64,000 nt of DNA from Durusdinium trenchii (lineage: Eukaryota; Sar; Dinophyceae; Suessiales; Symbiodiniaceae): positions 199,308-263,307 of the forward strand of contig CAXAMN010029005.1 of the NCBI GenBank assembly GCA_963970005.1, in the 5' to 3' direction. Each line of letters starts with the position of its first letter. Position 1 is the stretch's first letter. The position numbers and the translations under genes are program-made. This document shows, piece by piece, positions 23,501-38,500 of this stretch. Below the pieces are notes generated by a model. The model was not told where the DNA came from. It did not search any database and was given only the letters and a program-made list of their open reading frames with translations.

Positions 23501-26500
23501 AGAAAATGGATGGGAAATCCATGGACCATCACCCCGGATTGCTCTTGTCCTCTTGGAATTGGAAACAAAACACAATTTTGGGTTTCTAAAGCGTCCAGAT
23601 CATACGTGATCGCATACGGGGACTTCCACCATCAGCCCTGGATTCATTTTGCAATGAGCAAAAGTCCCTAGTCAGGGGTCGCAAAAATACAGAAGTGGAT
23701 GGCATTGATGGCGGATGGTTGTTATATGTTGTTATAATAACCAAGTCCCTCAAGATCTCTCCCTCAGGCATTTTGCCCACCCAAAGGGCATTTCATTTGC
23801 GGTTGATAAAAGGAATACCAACACATGTGAACATATGGTTTTGGTGAAAGAGGCATTTAACCCTAAGGGGATTGGGATAGAATCAAGAAATCACAGCATG
23901 TCACTATGTCACAGTATATAGATGCATACCATGGCCTTTGTGCCAGGAGTTTGAGCTTCCAATCCAGTGGGAACTGTGCTTTTCGCAGCATCTGCTCAAC
24001 CAGCCTGATGGGTCGCATCACAGGTCACCCAACCTTGGAATCCAAGTCACAAGGATTCGCTGGAAAATCCACCGGTCGGATGCGACCAGCGACTTGAACG
24101 ATTGGATGTCCATCGCCCGGCCAACACGGGTGCGGGTGTTCTGATTGCTGAAATGCTTCTCGGAGCATCCGAGCAGTGGAGGTCCTGACGTGGGAACCCT
24201 TGGTCCGGTCTTCAAACGCTTGGAGCCCGAGACATCCCTACACTCGACTCATCCTGACGCTAAAACTTAGGCCCGTGGACTTCCTCACTCCCGGCACAGT
24301 GGGTCTAATACGTTTCCTGAGGCTCTCTGATCTCTCTGGAGAGAGTAGTTCCTTCTGCACCGTGAGACAATAGCCTTCCTTGCCTTCGTGGTCTTCTTTC
24401 CAGGACTCCTTTTAGGGGCAGAAAAAGGCTGCCAGTGGCTTGCGTAGTCCAACTTCGTCATTCAGGCTTACTGAAATATAGTCGTCGAATAGCTAGCCGC
24501 CACATCTGGTCACCAATGGAATGTGACCGAACTGCGTGTGTGGATCGATTCTGTCCTGCGTACATACTCACGTTCAGCTCCAACGGGTGGGATTCGGAAG
24601 GTCATGTCCAGGTCCTTGGGGTCCATCCGTCGGCGTCTTCCTCTGCACCAGCTGATTGATTGGCCCTCCAGGCAACCAAAGGCAAAAACCTTGCTTCCTT
24701 AAGTAGGGCTGGCCTCGGATACTGCTGGGAAAACTCATTGACTGGTCCTTGGAGGAACCAATGTGAAGGCTAAATGGAGGGTGTGTGGAGAAAGGGGGTC
24801 AGCAAAAATCGCCTGTACGAAGTTAGTGCATCAAAAATACCTTCCACGAAGCTCTGCGAAGGTTTCTGGGATTTCGTTGCAGTCAGTTCTGCTACTGGCC
24901 CACCATTCCACGAACTGTCCACGAATAGCCTTGGGTTCTACGAATGTCCCGCGCCTTCCACGATGTTAGTAGAATAGGTTTTTGCAAAACCCTTTCTGTG
25001 CACTACCCTTCCGTTTGCCTCTGACAATGGGATTCGAACTGCCTGCCTTGGCTGGAGACGAACAGAACTGCCTGCCTTGACCAGGTATTTGTTCATGCCA
25101 TCCACATGAAGAATCAAGAAAAGAAAACGAGCTTGACATGCAGTTCTCCCTCAGTCTCTCCCCGTGTTTCTCCAACCAAACGCACCGCGTTTCTCAGACT
25201 TGATTAGTGCGACTTGTCCCATCATTTCTTGGCTTCCCGTACCCATCCGGGCTTTGGCTGGATGCGAGCTGCTCGAAGGCTGAAGCATGCAGCGGAGCTT
25301 GACATGACTCTTCTCACAGAACCGGCTCTTCTCACACAAACTATAAAACATGTCAGGAACAATCGATAGAGGTTCCATGAGGTTCCAATCATTTCGAAAA
25401 TCCTTCCATCCACGGCCTTTTCAAAAAAAAACAAACTCCATCCGTCACCATCCGTCACCATCCGTCCCGTCACTCCACCTTCGGCCTTTCACGAGCGAAG
25501 ACGCCGTTTCCGCCGCCGCGGTGTTGGTGCCTGGCGTCCCTCGAAGGTGATCGGCATCCGAACGATGCCGTCCTGGCGCGAGAGTTGGTCGCGCGGGGCG
25601 GGTCGATGATGAGGTCCGAAGGGTGAGCGAAAGGCCAAAGGAAGGCCCAAAACGGTTTGGGTTTGAAAAATGGGGAGTTCCTCTCACATCAAGATGTGTG
25701 TACAGACCCTTTTGGATGTTGCTCAGGTGCTCTTACAGAGGTGGTCTCTTGTTGTTCGGAATCAAGGATTGAAACTGTGAGCTGGGTTGAACAAAAGACC
25801 ACCGGCTGTATTTTAAGAGGGTGTTTTTCTTTTCTATCCAGGGTGCAAGTAAGAGAAGCATGAAAAGCAAGCTTCTCATCATGAGACTCTTCCAGTTGCA
25901 GTTGCTCATCCAACTGCCGCGCCACATGCTCGGTACTCACGTGCCACCCCAGAGGAAGGTTCTGGCCTCGGTGATTTCCAGTGGGGATGCCTGGCGAGGA
26001 TGAAGCAAATGCTCCAAAAGCCGTGACCAGCGAGTTGGGTGGATGAACTTCACTCTTGTTGTCAATGTGAAAAAAACCTTAGAATCTAATGTGATCTATA
26101 TAATCAGGATGTCTTGAGTGATTGATGGTGACAAAAAACAACAAACATGTTGAATAGTAATATATAGTATATAAACTCTGTTGGTTCATGTTTGATGACA
26201 TTCGGAAACCACAGGCGAGCAACAGTTAGGGGCAAGGATGCAACTCCAGTGGTGTGGAGGTTGATCCTCCCGCGAGCTTCAACTGTTCAGCCGTGTTTGA
26301 CATGCAGGCTGTCCCATGCCTGCTCGACGACGGTGCCGCAAGTCAAGACCGCCACCTTAGAGAAACGGATGGAAATTTGTCACAGTCAGGTTCTGGCAGC
26401 TAGTTTCTTCTTATTAGGCTTGGTTTCTTGACAAACACATGCAGTTCAAGGATTCTAAACAGTACATTGAATATAATATCCATTTGCGTGTGTGCGTGTG

Positions 26501-29500
26501 TGTGTGTGTGTGTCAGAATAAAGGGACGTCTCAAATGCAAACGACCAAGCAAATCAAGCCATTGGTTAGGGCAAACCCGTCATTTTGAAAAAGACCAACT
26601 GAAAAGGGTTAGTTTGCAGGTTTGGCTGAAGCTCCTAGAGTTTAGGAGTTGCTGAGTTACTTCAGCTGCTGTGATAGATTAAAAGAGGGGTCATACAATT
26701 ATACTACAAACAGCTGTGAACGAAACTACCGGGACTTGATAATCTCATACTTGAAAACACTTGCAGTTTGCCGTGGGAGGTATACAAACATCAAACGGAT
26801 TGAACAAAAAGTACAATCACCTGATCAGGATCCCTTCTCTAATATGTGCTCCTGATCTGGATCTTGCATATTTAATTGCATCGATTTACAAACTGTTGTG
26901 TATCCCAGGGTGCTCTTATGTGCTCTTGTTTACAAATTGATTACATAATTCCTTCAGCAGCACCACAGTGGGAGTTGCTCCTGTCAACGAGCCAACAGTC
27001 CGGCCTCTTCGCTATCCAAGGACACCTTGGCGCGGAACCGCGATCGGGGGCCGCCGGGGCGGGTGCAAGGTGATCCGACGGCGCACCCCACAGTGAACTC
27101 AGGCTAAGAGGAGCACTGAGCACCCAAGCATCGGAGCTTGCGTTGCCCATCTCTCAAAATAGAAAGCCAAAAGAACGAACTTCTAGAGTGAGTAGACAAG
27201 CTTCCCAAATCCAAGGGGATTCTGACGTCCAGCGCTCTTTTTGGAGGCTTCGATCTCCGAAAATCCCTCAAGGACTTCCACTAGCAAGGGTTACCAAAAA
27301 CGCGAGTTTGGGGAGTGCATCAAACATGACTAATCCCAGCCACCAAGTTCGGTTATTATGACTTGTCCAATGAGCGTGACAGCCCAATGATCCTTTGGCC
27401 TCCTGGCTTTGAGACAGACTTTGAAGGTCAAGAAAAATAAGAAAAATAGCTCAACATAGTTTGTTGAAGGAAAGAACCACTCGGTAGACTCGGTATGGAT
27501 GTCCAACTGGATCAGAATCCATCGCCCAAAATTTTGAGGTGTTTTGAGGCTTCAAAAACTCAGCGTGACAGACGAGACGCGGCATACAAGGCGTGACTCT
27601 CTTCACGAGTCACCGGCCAATGGCTGAGTCACTGGCCTCTCCTTTAAGATACCACATCCGTCACACCCCCCCGGACTGTGGGGTCGACGATGGGGTCTCT
27701 TGTTAGCCCTTGGTACTTCCCTGGTGTCTGAGACTTGGCAAACACACAATACACTGAACATGCTAGCCCTTCGATCCGCTCATTTCTCACGCTCCGTCGC
27801 GACACAAAAAAAGAGAACCGTGTTTGTGGTTATCCCTTGAATTGAGTGGGTGACCCTCCTACTGTCACCTATCAGTAGTCTTTCACAGGGCGTCCCCTTG
27901 ATTATATCTATATAGTCACTACAGCAAGATCTGAAACACGTGGCGCCCGCAGCTGCCCTGAGGCCCTGCGGCCCCTGAGCTCTCCGACCCCCTTCCGCAC
28001 CACGATATCACCCTTCGAAGAGCCACTCGAGAAGACCACCTGACCCCACGCGCGCGCGGTGTGGGGCCGTTGGACTTGTCTGAGACGAGGGTGACGTCCT
28101 CGTGGTGTGGCTGATTCAGGCGTCCTCTCAATGTGATGCCACATATAGTCACAGGAAGTTGAATGCATTTGAGCCAGTTTGGAAATGTTTGGAATCTTAG
28201 CAGTGTGGCATGGCTGTGACGCGTTCTTCGCAAGATTGAGGGCGTTGGAAGCATGAGACCTGGGTGTCTCTAACCCGCCTTGGCCGCCTGTGAAGGATGT
28301 GCAAGGGAGACGTTGTTCAGGTTTTCACAGGTACATGGCATGATGCATTTAATGGACGTCCATGTTTTCATGTTTGTCAAGCTTAAGCCGCATTATGTCA
28401 CTCAGTCCATAACCTGAATGCAGTTGATTGCTCCTTGTGCCATGAACTCAAAAACATATACGTAACTTTCTCAAACTTCTTCAAGGTATTCTCTTCGAAG
28501 CTAGCAGGCCATCGACTGGGGTACGTGAAGACCTCGGTCCATGGTACGGTCTGAGAGCCCTGAGACCGTGGTCATTCTTTAGGTTTGTGCCTTCAACGTT
28601 GCCAGAAGAGAGATGTTTTTGTGCATGGCAACTGGTTCAACTGCAACCCAACGTTGCAACAGGGCCAAAACAAACACCCAACACGACTGGGCACCAATAA
28701 CATCAAATAACTATAACTATCCCCCCAAAAAAAAGGCGTACAAGTGTTTTTTGTTCATGTTGGGATATTCGCCTATATATGTTTGAAACCATGGACCATA
28801 TCCATCTTTCACCTGAGCAAAATACACCGGGTGTCCTGTGGTCCGAACACCTGCTCAACCAATCACCACGAGATCCATGCAGGGAAGATCGGCCTGCCAT
28901 TTGGGTGATTTCACCTGTCGATGAGACACGTGGATGGATGCTGGTGGGTCTGGTGGGGTACTGAGCTTAAGCCTGTTGTGCTGTCGATGGAGCAAGCTGA
29001 GCAAACCCTCAAGTATCTGCCACCAATAGTATGTAATTGGTGCAATATTTGCATGCTGAACTTCACATTTGCTGGTTTAGAACAAAAACCTCAACTTGTT
29101 CATGAACACCTCACAAATAATGATGTTTCTGGCCTGCTCTCCAACTATGCGATTCATCTCACAGGGTTTGCGAGTCACTCCCACCCCCGTGGGAGGTTGC
29201 TGTCAAACACTGTCCGTTTTTTCCGCACTTGCAAGGACAAACCATAATCATCCTTGTCCTAATGTTGTTCATCCTCCAGTGTCGACTCTGGTGCAAACTC
29301 CAAAGCTATAGGTGACTAGGTGACCTGGCCACGTCGTTAGCTACCGGTTAAGCACCAGGTCCAAAAAAGATCATACACATGCCCCGTCGTTGACCAGTGC
29401 TACTACGAACTAACAGCACCTTGCATGGATCACGGCTCTCCGTGCCTTCTCCAGGTAGAGCGGCCCGCCCACCGCTTGCGCGTCCACCGTAGCCCATCCA

Positions 29501-32500
29501 CGTGGCTGGGCGAAGGAGCCCGAAATCGAACCAATGGATACCAGGCAAAGGGAGGTGGAGCGAACCCCCCAAAAAAAATGGATCAAATCAAACCCAAGTT
29601 GAACTTGATTTGTGTGATACCGGCAGGCCACCTGTAGATGCTTGATGATTTGGCCCTGGGTTTCCCAAAACAATTGGACAAACCAATTACCTGAAACACG
29701 CTTCTTCGGACTACTTTGTTCAAGCCCACCGCATGGCCGCCAACGCCTCGGTAGAGGTTAAAACCACCGCAGGTTCTACGGGTATGTTTGACACATGCCC
29801 CGGCTGCTAACTGAGCTTGAAAGACTCCCAAACACCGGATACGCACCCGGACCTGCAACTGCAATCTTGATCTGGCTCTTCAGAGAACACAAGAAGTCTC
29901 ATCTCATACGCGGTTGCAAATGCAAAGGAAGACTCGTCGTGTTGGAAAACGACCTGAGAGACTTTCCCCGTTTGTGTCACCGCAAAGGCCCAATGATTTC
30001 GACAGAATACATGGTTCCTTGATTTGGCTAGCTCTGGGTAAACAAACGCAATGCTCTTCATCAGGTGCTAAAGAATAATCCTCAAGATTCTGGTCCAACT
30101 CAAATGAAGGGACTTGGAGGACTGATGTCTTCTTTCATCGTTCGAAGAAAAACAAATGAGCAATGGTGTTTGCACGGCTCACCCCAGACATGTTGACAAA
30201 GGGACCTCCAGATTGCAGCAATGCCCTTCTTTACGCTAGCATGGATTTGCAGAACCAGGAAATGACACAAATATTCACCAGAATCAGGGATTCGTCCATA
30301 GGGAAAGTAAACACAAAACCAAGCATGCCTAAGCAAAACCAAAGCTTGCTGGCACACCGGCCCTCGGGTCGCTGAGCCATGCGCCTGCACGGGCATGCGT
30401 TGGAGCCCTTGAGCAGGCCCGGTCACGAAGACCTGCACCGTTCGTATGCCGTCGGCGATCGCACGCGTCCCATGGCGTCGAAGGTATCTATCAGTTTGGC
30501 TGATCCATCTCCAAAGAGAAGATAGGACTGGACTGGTACTGTGGATTGCTCACTGACCATGGAACAAACATGAACAAACACACCCTCAGCATGATCTCTC
30601 CAGTATCTATGTTCCAAGGACGCTACTAAGGGCTCCTGGCATCGCTACTAGGAGCATTCTTACCATACTAGTTTCACCAAAGACTCCAAAACATCCGTGT
30701 GAGATTTTCCATCAGGCCTCCAAAGGCCCAGCCTGCAGCACCTCAGGTCGTCCGGGCGCTGCGAAGCGCCGGCTCTCAGAGTCGCAGGATGAAGAGATCA
30801 GCCAACGAGGATCTCTCTGGGGATATTATTTGAAACATGATCTCTTCAGTATGATCCCTCATTTCGTTATTTCATGATGTTCTGTATTGCTTCTTTATTT
30901 ATGTAGTATGTATTTATGTTGTTTATGTCTTTAATCAGCAGTACTGGTGTCTGTGTCCTTTTCTGGTTGGGTTGGTCCATTTGTTGGGGTGTCAACGCCT
31001 GCAACGTTCAACACCTTCCAATGTTGGCTTTGGGTGCAAAGGGGAGATGCCCAAACGGGCTGCACCAAGATCAACATTTGGCACTACATTATGTCCCTTA
31101 ACTATATGTGGTGGTGGAGTTCTTGCCCCGACAGCAGGATCCATTGGTCCACGGGTACAAGCCAAGCCACTACGAGCTCACCCATTTCCAATGTTTTAAG
31201 GATGTTCTGAAAGGTCAAAGACCTTTTTTGCGTCAACTAAAGAAAGCTGCCCGCAGGCAGCTCTGAAGTCCTTTGGAGACCTACTCATGTGTTTATCCTC
31301 CACGGGCGAGGTAATTGATCCAAGTACCGAGATGTCCTGAGTAAGTAGTGTGCAACGAGGGGATGTTCAACAATCTCAAGAAAGTATCTCTCTTGTCCAG
31401 AATGCCTCGGATCTCTTCTGCGTGTAAACACGCCGCATCCGGCTCGTGACGGCGATCTTCCAAGGCCCTGGCATACTGGCCATAAGGCACCTTGTGGAAG
31501 GCCCACTTGGGCGAGCTTGCGGGACATCCCAGTGTGTTAGATGAGGAAACGGAGAGGTGAAACAAATGTCGACAAATCGGAAAATCCGGGCAACGACGTC
31601 CCGAGTTGGAAACTCTCAAGACTGTGATCTGGCATGAGTTCCATGTCACGTCGTCAACTACTCATACATACTTGCGCCAAAAAACACTGGCGGCCTTCAG
31701 CTCATCAGATCCATACGGTCCAGCCAATTCAGGCAAGGCATCGGAGTGCAGGCTCATCAAACGCTGAAACAAACCTGGAACAGTTCTTACATTGGATAGA
31801 GGCAGAAGAGTAAAAGCCTCACGCATGCAACAAAGAAAACATGGAACACACGGAACACATGGTGCAAGTTCACCAAGACCCATCAAACAAACCACTCAAA
31901 GATTGCCAAACCTGCAAAGTACACAAAGGCATCAGGTGTTGGTCATCTACGCCGTGGTTCCGATGTCCACCCGTTGAATTCTGATCTGAGTTCCCTGACA
32001 CGGGATATCTCCTCGCTGGTCAGGAGGAACTGCTCTCGGATAATGACCTCCCCTCTATCTCTGCAGCAATTCCTGCAGGAACTCCAGCGCAATACGAAGC
32101 TCGGAGGAGTTGGAACACAGTACAGTACAGCCTGAAAAGAAGGCGGAGAGAGTGGAACACAAAGCGCTTGGAGATCCGTTTTGGAGGTGGTGTCTTGGAG
32201 TTTATGTTTTTGTTTGTTTGCTTTGGTGAGTCCAAGTGGCTCCAGTGTGTGTGTGTGTAGGAAATACAAAACGTACTTTGGCAGACACCACCACCACCAC
32301 CACCAACAACAACAACGTACAAACAAAAACTGGAGCCCCGTTAACACATGTTCTTACTTTCTATGATTCTGCCAACAACAAACAGCAGCAGCTGCTATAC
32401 TATAGCAACAGTTTCAGCTTCAGGTTCCGTCAACATCAAGTTTGAACTGTAGTGCTGCAAAAAAGAATGGATTATGAATCATTTTGTTTGATTCTATGTG

Positions 32501-35500
32501 TTAAACAAAAAATAAACACACCCGCATAGCGTCCCGCTCTCTATTTTTTTCGGGGGGACGGATGCACCAGAAAGACCCTCTGCCTTGAATGATGTGGTTG
32601 TTCCCTGCCCGACCGCCCCGGTCCGCGTCGGTCGTCCTCCACCAGGTCCCTCGTTGGGATCTCGGCACGATCTCGGTCCGGCCCATCTCGGGGATGAACC
32701 TCCAGTCGAGAAGAGTTGAGGGAGGAGGAAAGAGGAGGAACACAGGCTGAACGCCAAGTAAGCAGGACACAAGTTTGGGATCAACACAAATCACCTACAG
32801 AAGGCTCCATTTTTGGGCGAGTAGTAGACACCCTTGAGGGACACCCTTGAGGGTCCTGGAAAGGGCTGAAAGTTAGCAAATGATTTGGCTTGCTGCCTCA
32901 TTTCTTGTGTTTGGGTGCCAAATCGGTGGCTGAATCCCTGCAATCCAGGACGACCCAAACCACTATGAGCAGGTACAAAATGCTTGAGCTAGGTGGATGG
33001 TCAAACAAACAACCTGAGAAGGTACTCGGATATACTAGGGTCATCCACCCATGCATTTATGCATTCATGTATATTATATATATGTACATTATCACGTATT
33101 TTGTGTATATTATATAGGATCCCACATGACATGTTAAGCATCCACATATATGGTGCGTCATATGGTACCAAGATCCCAGATGGGGTCCCGTTCGAGACAG
33201 AAAATTATACCAGCATAGACCCCAAACAGCTTCAAAACGATTCGCTTAGACCAATATTAGTCAAAAATCGATATCGATTTCTTGGCACGCCCTCTGCTTC
33301 ATCAATGAATTTTTGTCGGCATTGACATCGCTATTTGTTCGGCCACACTCCTCTCCAGTAAACCGGGCCACAGAGACCAGCCACAGAGTTCAGGGGCGCG
33401 GCCAAGACAAGGACAAGAGGAGGACAGCCAAGACAAGGACAAGAGGAGGACAAGGCCTGGACACAGAGCCCAACCACAGAGGACAAGAGGAGGACAAGGC
33501 CTGGACACAGAGCCCAGCCACAGAGCCCAGCCACAGAGGACAAGGCCTGGACACAGAGCCCGAGCCACAGAGTTCAGGGGCGCGGCCAGTGAGTGTGGCC
33601 AGCTCTTTTTTTCTAAGATAGAACCCCAACAGTAAACTGTTTAGGGGAAAAACAATAAATACATAAATGACAATCATAAACACAACCCATGCAGAGGTGA
33701 GAACCGATGGGCTTATAGTGAAGTGCTTCTACCCCCCCGGTGATTTGATGGCCTTTGTTTTGCTCAGCCGATAGTTCCAGCAATATTATCCACTATTTGG
33801 TTTTTGGGATATGGAACATTGGGGAACAACTGGAGTGAAGCAAGAACTTCTGCGATGTGCAAAGCTGCTTCGATTGGGGGAATCAGCCGGAAGGACTCAG
33901 TGAAGGTTCCCTCGAGTCTGGAGACTTGAGACCTAAAATGATTCCAAATGGGCGTGGAAGACCCTCCAAACATGCCCCCAGACACGCCCGCCTGCCCGCA
34001 TTGGAGGCCTGCCCCTTCTGCGCACCCTTGCCCTTTCGGTCACGCCCTGGCGATCAAAGTTTGGACATCTGCCTGAAATGGATCACATTCCTATGCTTGC
34101 AGTGCGTTGGTGAAATAGAGCTGAAGGATGCACAGACTACAGTCAGCAGTCCAAAGTCCCCCAAAACCTGTAGATTCTTGCTGAGGTTTTCCAGGACCCA
34201 AATGTGTGGATGAACAACCTTGCATTCGAGTGTTTCCATGTGTTTGCTAAATCGATGCCACGTTGGACAAAAAAGGATGTGTCCCCTAGACTTCCAGTGC
34301 TTTGAACGGCCTCGGACTCTATCCCGATCTGCATCATCATCTGGCCTCATCGCAAAACACACAGCATAATTGATCCAACCCATGCCTGGAAAGACAATGA
34401 AAGAAGTGAACCATTCAAAGCCATCATATGAGTAATTAGATCATGTGCCGACACGACCGGAAGACTGAACCACTTGAGACGCAGAAAAAAGACTAAAAGT
34501 GAAACCGGACCCACCAACTTGCCAGGGTAGGCCGCTAGAGGTAGGTAGCTAGTAGTAACAAGTGCCACGCTACTAGGAACAAGTGCCTTACTAGTAGTAA
34601 CAAGGTAAGCTACTAAGAAACATCACTGCACCTTTGGGGCCGGACCTGTTGGGCCTCTTTGGACCCTAAGGTCCGGTCCCTCCAGCGTCACGCGGCAGCC
34701 ACGTTCACGCGCCGGCTCGGCCCCCCCGGGCGCGGCGGAAGGACCTCGAGGCGAGACGGGAGCTGTGGCGGATGGTCCGCAATGGAGCTTGAAGAGTAGC
34801 CTGCTATCTGTCAGCTCATGATTGTTGATGAGCTACTTTGATATCATCGTTTTTGAAGCTGAAGGTTCAAGGAACGTCCGCCAAGGCTGTGTCTCCCTCA
34901 ATGCAAAGGCAAAGGTGTTCTACTTCTTGTTGTAGCTCAGGTATGGAAAAGACATCCTTTGTGTGTGTCTTTATGTAGTCGATCGGGAGTGTGATTCAAA
35001 GAATAGCCGGGACCACCAAGTTCCACCTGCCAAGCACCATGTTCCACACCAGTTGATTGGAACTTTGATGACCATAGCAACGGCACTTACCCGGCTGAAA
35101 ACTCACATGGACCCCTGAAAACCACTCGTTTTGTAGAGGAAAACAGTCCGACTCAGGGGTGCCATTCTCAGGGTCCATATTAGTTTTGGGGAGTGTACAA
35201 ACAAAATGAAATCTATCAGTGTCGAGCTCTACTCTACTGTGAGATACATGCTACAACCAAACCCCATCCTTTTGAGGTGGTACAATGATCTCTGATCGAA
35301 AGGCCGCTTTCCCGAACACGCATTCGGCTCATTCGGCTCCACATGATCATGATACATACATCCTGACAATCAAAAAACGTTCACAACATCCACATCCACA
35401 TTCCAAGCCGGTATCCATCTTGCAGTTCGTGGTGTGGGATGGTGTGGATGTTTTTCTTGAGCTGACTCGAGGGTCAAAGAGTGACGTTGGGGCCACCGTC

Positions 35501-38500
35501 GTCTCCGTCCTCCGACGCCCAAACGCCCAAACCACCGCACGCTTCCGGAACGGAACGGGCCCGGTTGGTTGGTTGGTTCTCGAGTGTCCGGGCAGATCAG
35601 GAACTTCAGGTTCGCCACCTCAATGGGCTTCTCGATGGGCATCATCACCTGCGGTTCGTTCTCAGCTAAGAGGTGGGCTGAAATGGTGGTGCGGTTCGGA
35701 GAAGAGGCGTGTTGAAACCAGGGCAACCTTCAAGAGCACTATATCGCTCTTCGTAAGCCGGAAAGCTTATTGTGAAATAGATAGACAACGATAGACATAT
35801 ATATATATATATAAGGAGATGGAGGGACTGAACATAAGACTTTGAACCTGAATCTCTTGCCTTCCCCTGCCTTTGCAGGAGTGATGAGGAGTTCAGGGTG
35901 CAGGATCGTCACGAGCAGGTCTTAAACACAAGTAAAGCTTGCGGTAAATGATCTTGAGGGACGACATCTATATCTATGAATGATCTTGGGCCCTAAGCCC
36001 TAGTCTTTATTAGCCGGACTCCTATCGATTTCTGGCACTTCTCCTCCGTTGGTACAAGGTGGTACAATGCTGGTGCTGGTGCTGGTCGGGCTTCTGAATC
36101 GTGGAAGCGCCATTTTCCCTCTGTGTCGTCTTGAGTGTATAGTTTTGTGCGTCGACCTGCGCACTCTTTTGGGGTTTTCATGCATCTTGCGCCCAGTGGG
36201 ACGCAGATGCCGTTCGCGCGTTTCACTCGTGGATCGTGCGCAATGAGTGGGTGTACAAGGTGGTACAATATGGGACCTGTTCTTGCACAAAAAAGCACAT
36301 CCAACAGCCCCCCCCAAAAAAACATCTGAAATGAAGTCATGCTGAAAAATATGGTTATTGGATGTAGTCCACCTCAAAAACCATCCAAACACCTATCTTC
36401 CACCCCTCCCTTCTTCGCCAAAACAGGGTCGCACTTCCCACCTGACGAACCTCCAGCATCCAGGCACGGCCGTACCTGTACCAAGCAAACATGTCATGTC
36501 GATGGATGTAATGATGTTTTATTCCGGTACTTTTTGATGCGAGGCCAATCCTTTTTGAACATGGGATGCGATGGATCAACATTGAAAAGAACAACACGCA
36601 ACAGATGTTGAATTAACCCCAAGCAAAACGACCATGTTCATCCTTCCCACTTTTTAAACAGTATCCAAAAAGACTCGGTTGGACACTCAATGGTTTGCTC
36701 TGAACCGCCCGTGACGGGCTCTGAACCTCCACTCGCCCGGTCAGAAGCTCGGTCCATCGGCCCATCGCGTGTTCATCGGCTTTGCGTCGGGCCGGCGGCT
36801 CCGGCCGTGGAGCACTGTTGCTCATCCAGGTTGAAGATCCCGGTGTCAAAGGGTGTGTCATCCTGCAAACAAAGGCATTTTTTCAAGGGTTTGTCAAGGT
36901 CTAACAGAAGTCTAACAGAGTCTAATTAACGGTCAGTGTGTGTTTTTCGTTCCACTTTTGGACCAACCTCACAAGGTATGACAATTCCTGGCAAAGCAAT
37001 GGACAACGTCCGCAACATGAGTCATAAGTGTGTGCTGACCCGTGGTCAATGACCCTTCGTAGGAGCATTGAAGCACTGTGAATTTGGGCCGGCTCGACTC
37101 ACATCACCACAGGCTGGCAGACTGACCAAGCATCTCTCAAGCATCTCTTAAAGCGAACGTCCGTCGAAGGAACATCCTTTGTACGCTTTTGCATACCCAT
37201 CATGGGCCAACGGCCAAGGGAGGAAGCGATAATCCAGTCAAGGGGAAACATGCAGGAAGATCAGGACTTATAGTCATCCTTGGGTGATCTGGGTGGGTGC
37301 TACCTCTATGTTCTTTTTTTAAAGTAAGCAATCCCTGCCGTGGTCTCTCACTCAGCCCATCATACGATTGATACCCTCGACTCCAGCTGCGAATGTGGCA
37401 AGTCTCAACTGCTCCTCATTCTCGTGGGCATCCTCAGTAAATAGAACGAGACTCTGACAGTTGAAATTAGGGGTGTGAGCTCAACCCCGAAACTTCATTC
37501 CCCCCAAGAAAGCGATGTCTATCATCTGATTTGATGGATCTTGATGGTGTTTCATGGAAGACGATAATGACTCATGACCTCGTTTTCCATTTGTTTTCCA
37601 TGGGTCCCTTTAGGGCTTTTAGAGTTCTCTTGCTCATGCCTTCCAAAAGAAAGAGCTGTCCTCCTATGGAATTGTGATAGCTTGGAAACAAAAAACAAGT
37701 AGAACTCCATGGCGGTCCTCTTGACTATATTGTGACCCTGAAACTGTCCACCAACACCAAGAGCTTCTACCAAGGCCTCGCGTCGCCTCTGGGCTGGTTC
37801 CTTTGAGAACAAGAGACATTTTTGGGGCCTATGATAATGATATCCTCCTAACTGAGTGACCTCTATTTTGCATCACCCAGAAGCCAACAAATGGTATTCT
37901 CCTTTCAAAGAGGAGGTCAAATGGGCTCTAAGCTACTATACATATTATATACTCCAGAAAGACCTCAGAGACTCAGCCGCGTAGCTGCTATAGCTTCCCG
38001 CTTCCCCCATCCGAAGTGGAGTTTCGCTGGTTTTGTTGAATGGCTTGTACCTGGTGTACTTCAGTTGCTTGTGCTCGACCAAAGTTTGACAGAGTTCTAC
38101 AACTCTTCAGACACATGAGCAGCAGGAACCTTTCTACGATGTGATGAAACGTAAGCTTCTTCAAAAAAACGTCCGACCATGGGTGCGACCCTTCAGAGAG
38201 GGTCGGCTTTCTTGGTCGGAACAATTTCACTGAAAAACCATGACGTGGCATCAAGGGCCGCACCCTTTCATCGTCGCCGTCGTCCTCATAGTCCATGCCG
38301 CCTGGCCACTTCAAATACTTCAACCGAATGAGATGCATCAAAGGACTAGGACACCAAAACAGCCCAAACCGCGGCCCACAGCTCTAGAGTTGATGTAATT
38401 ACAGTAGCTGCTTCTCCGATCTTGTTTGTCAGTGTCCTTGGCTCTCTTGGATACCACTCCGAACAGTCTCTCCCAAGGCGGGTTTCGGACCTCCGGCAGT

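Noticed and set aside
33313..33683. Open frames in both strands with repeated peptides
   Set aside because: They are produced by a GC-rich minisatellite with no exon signals.
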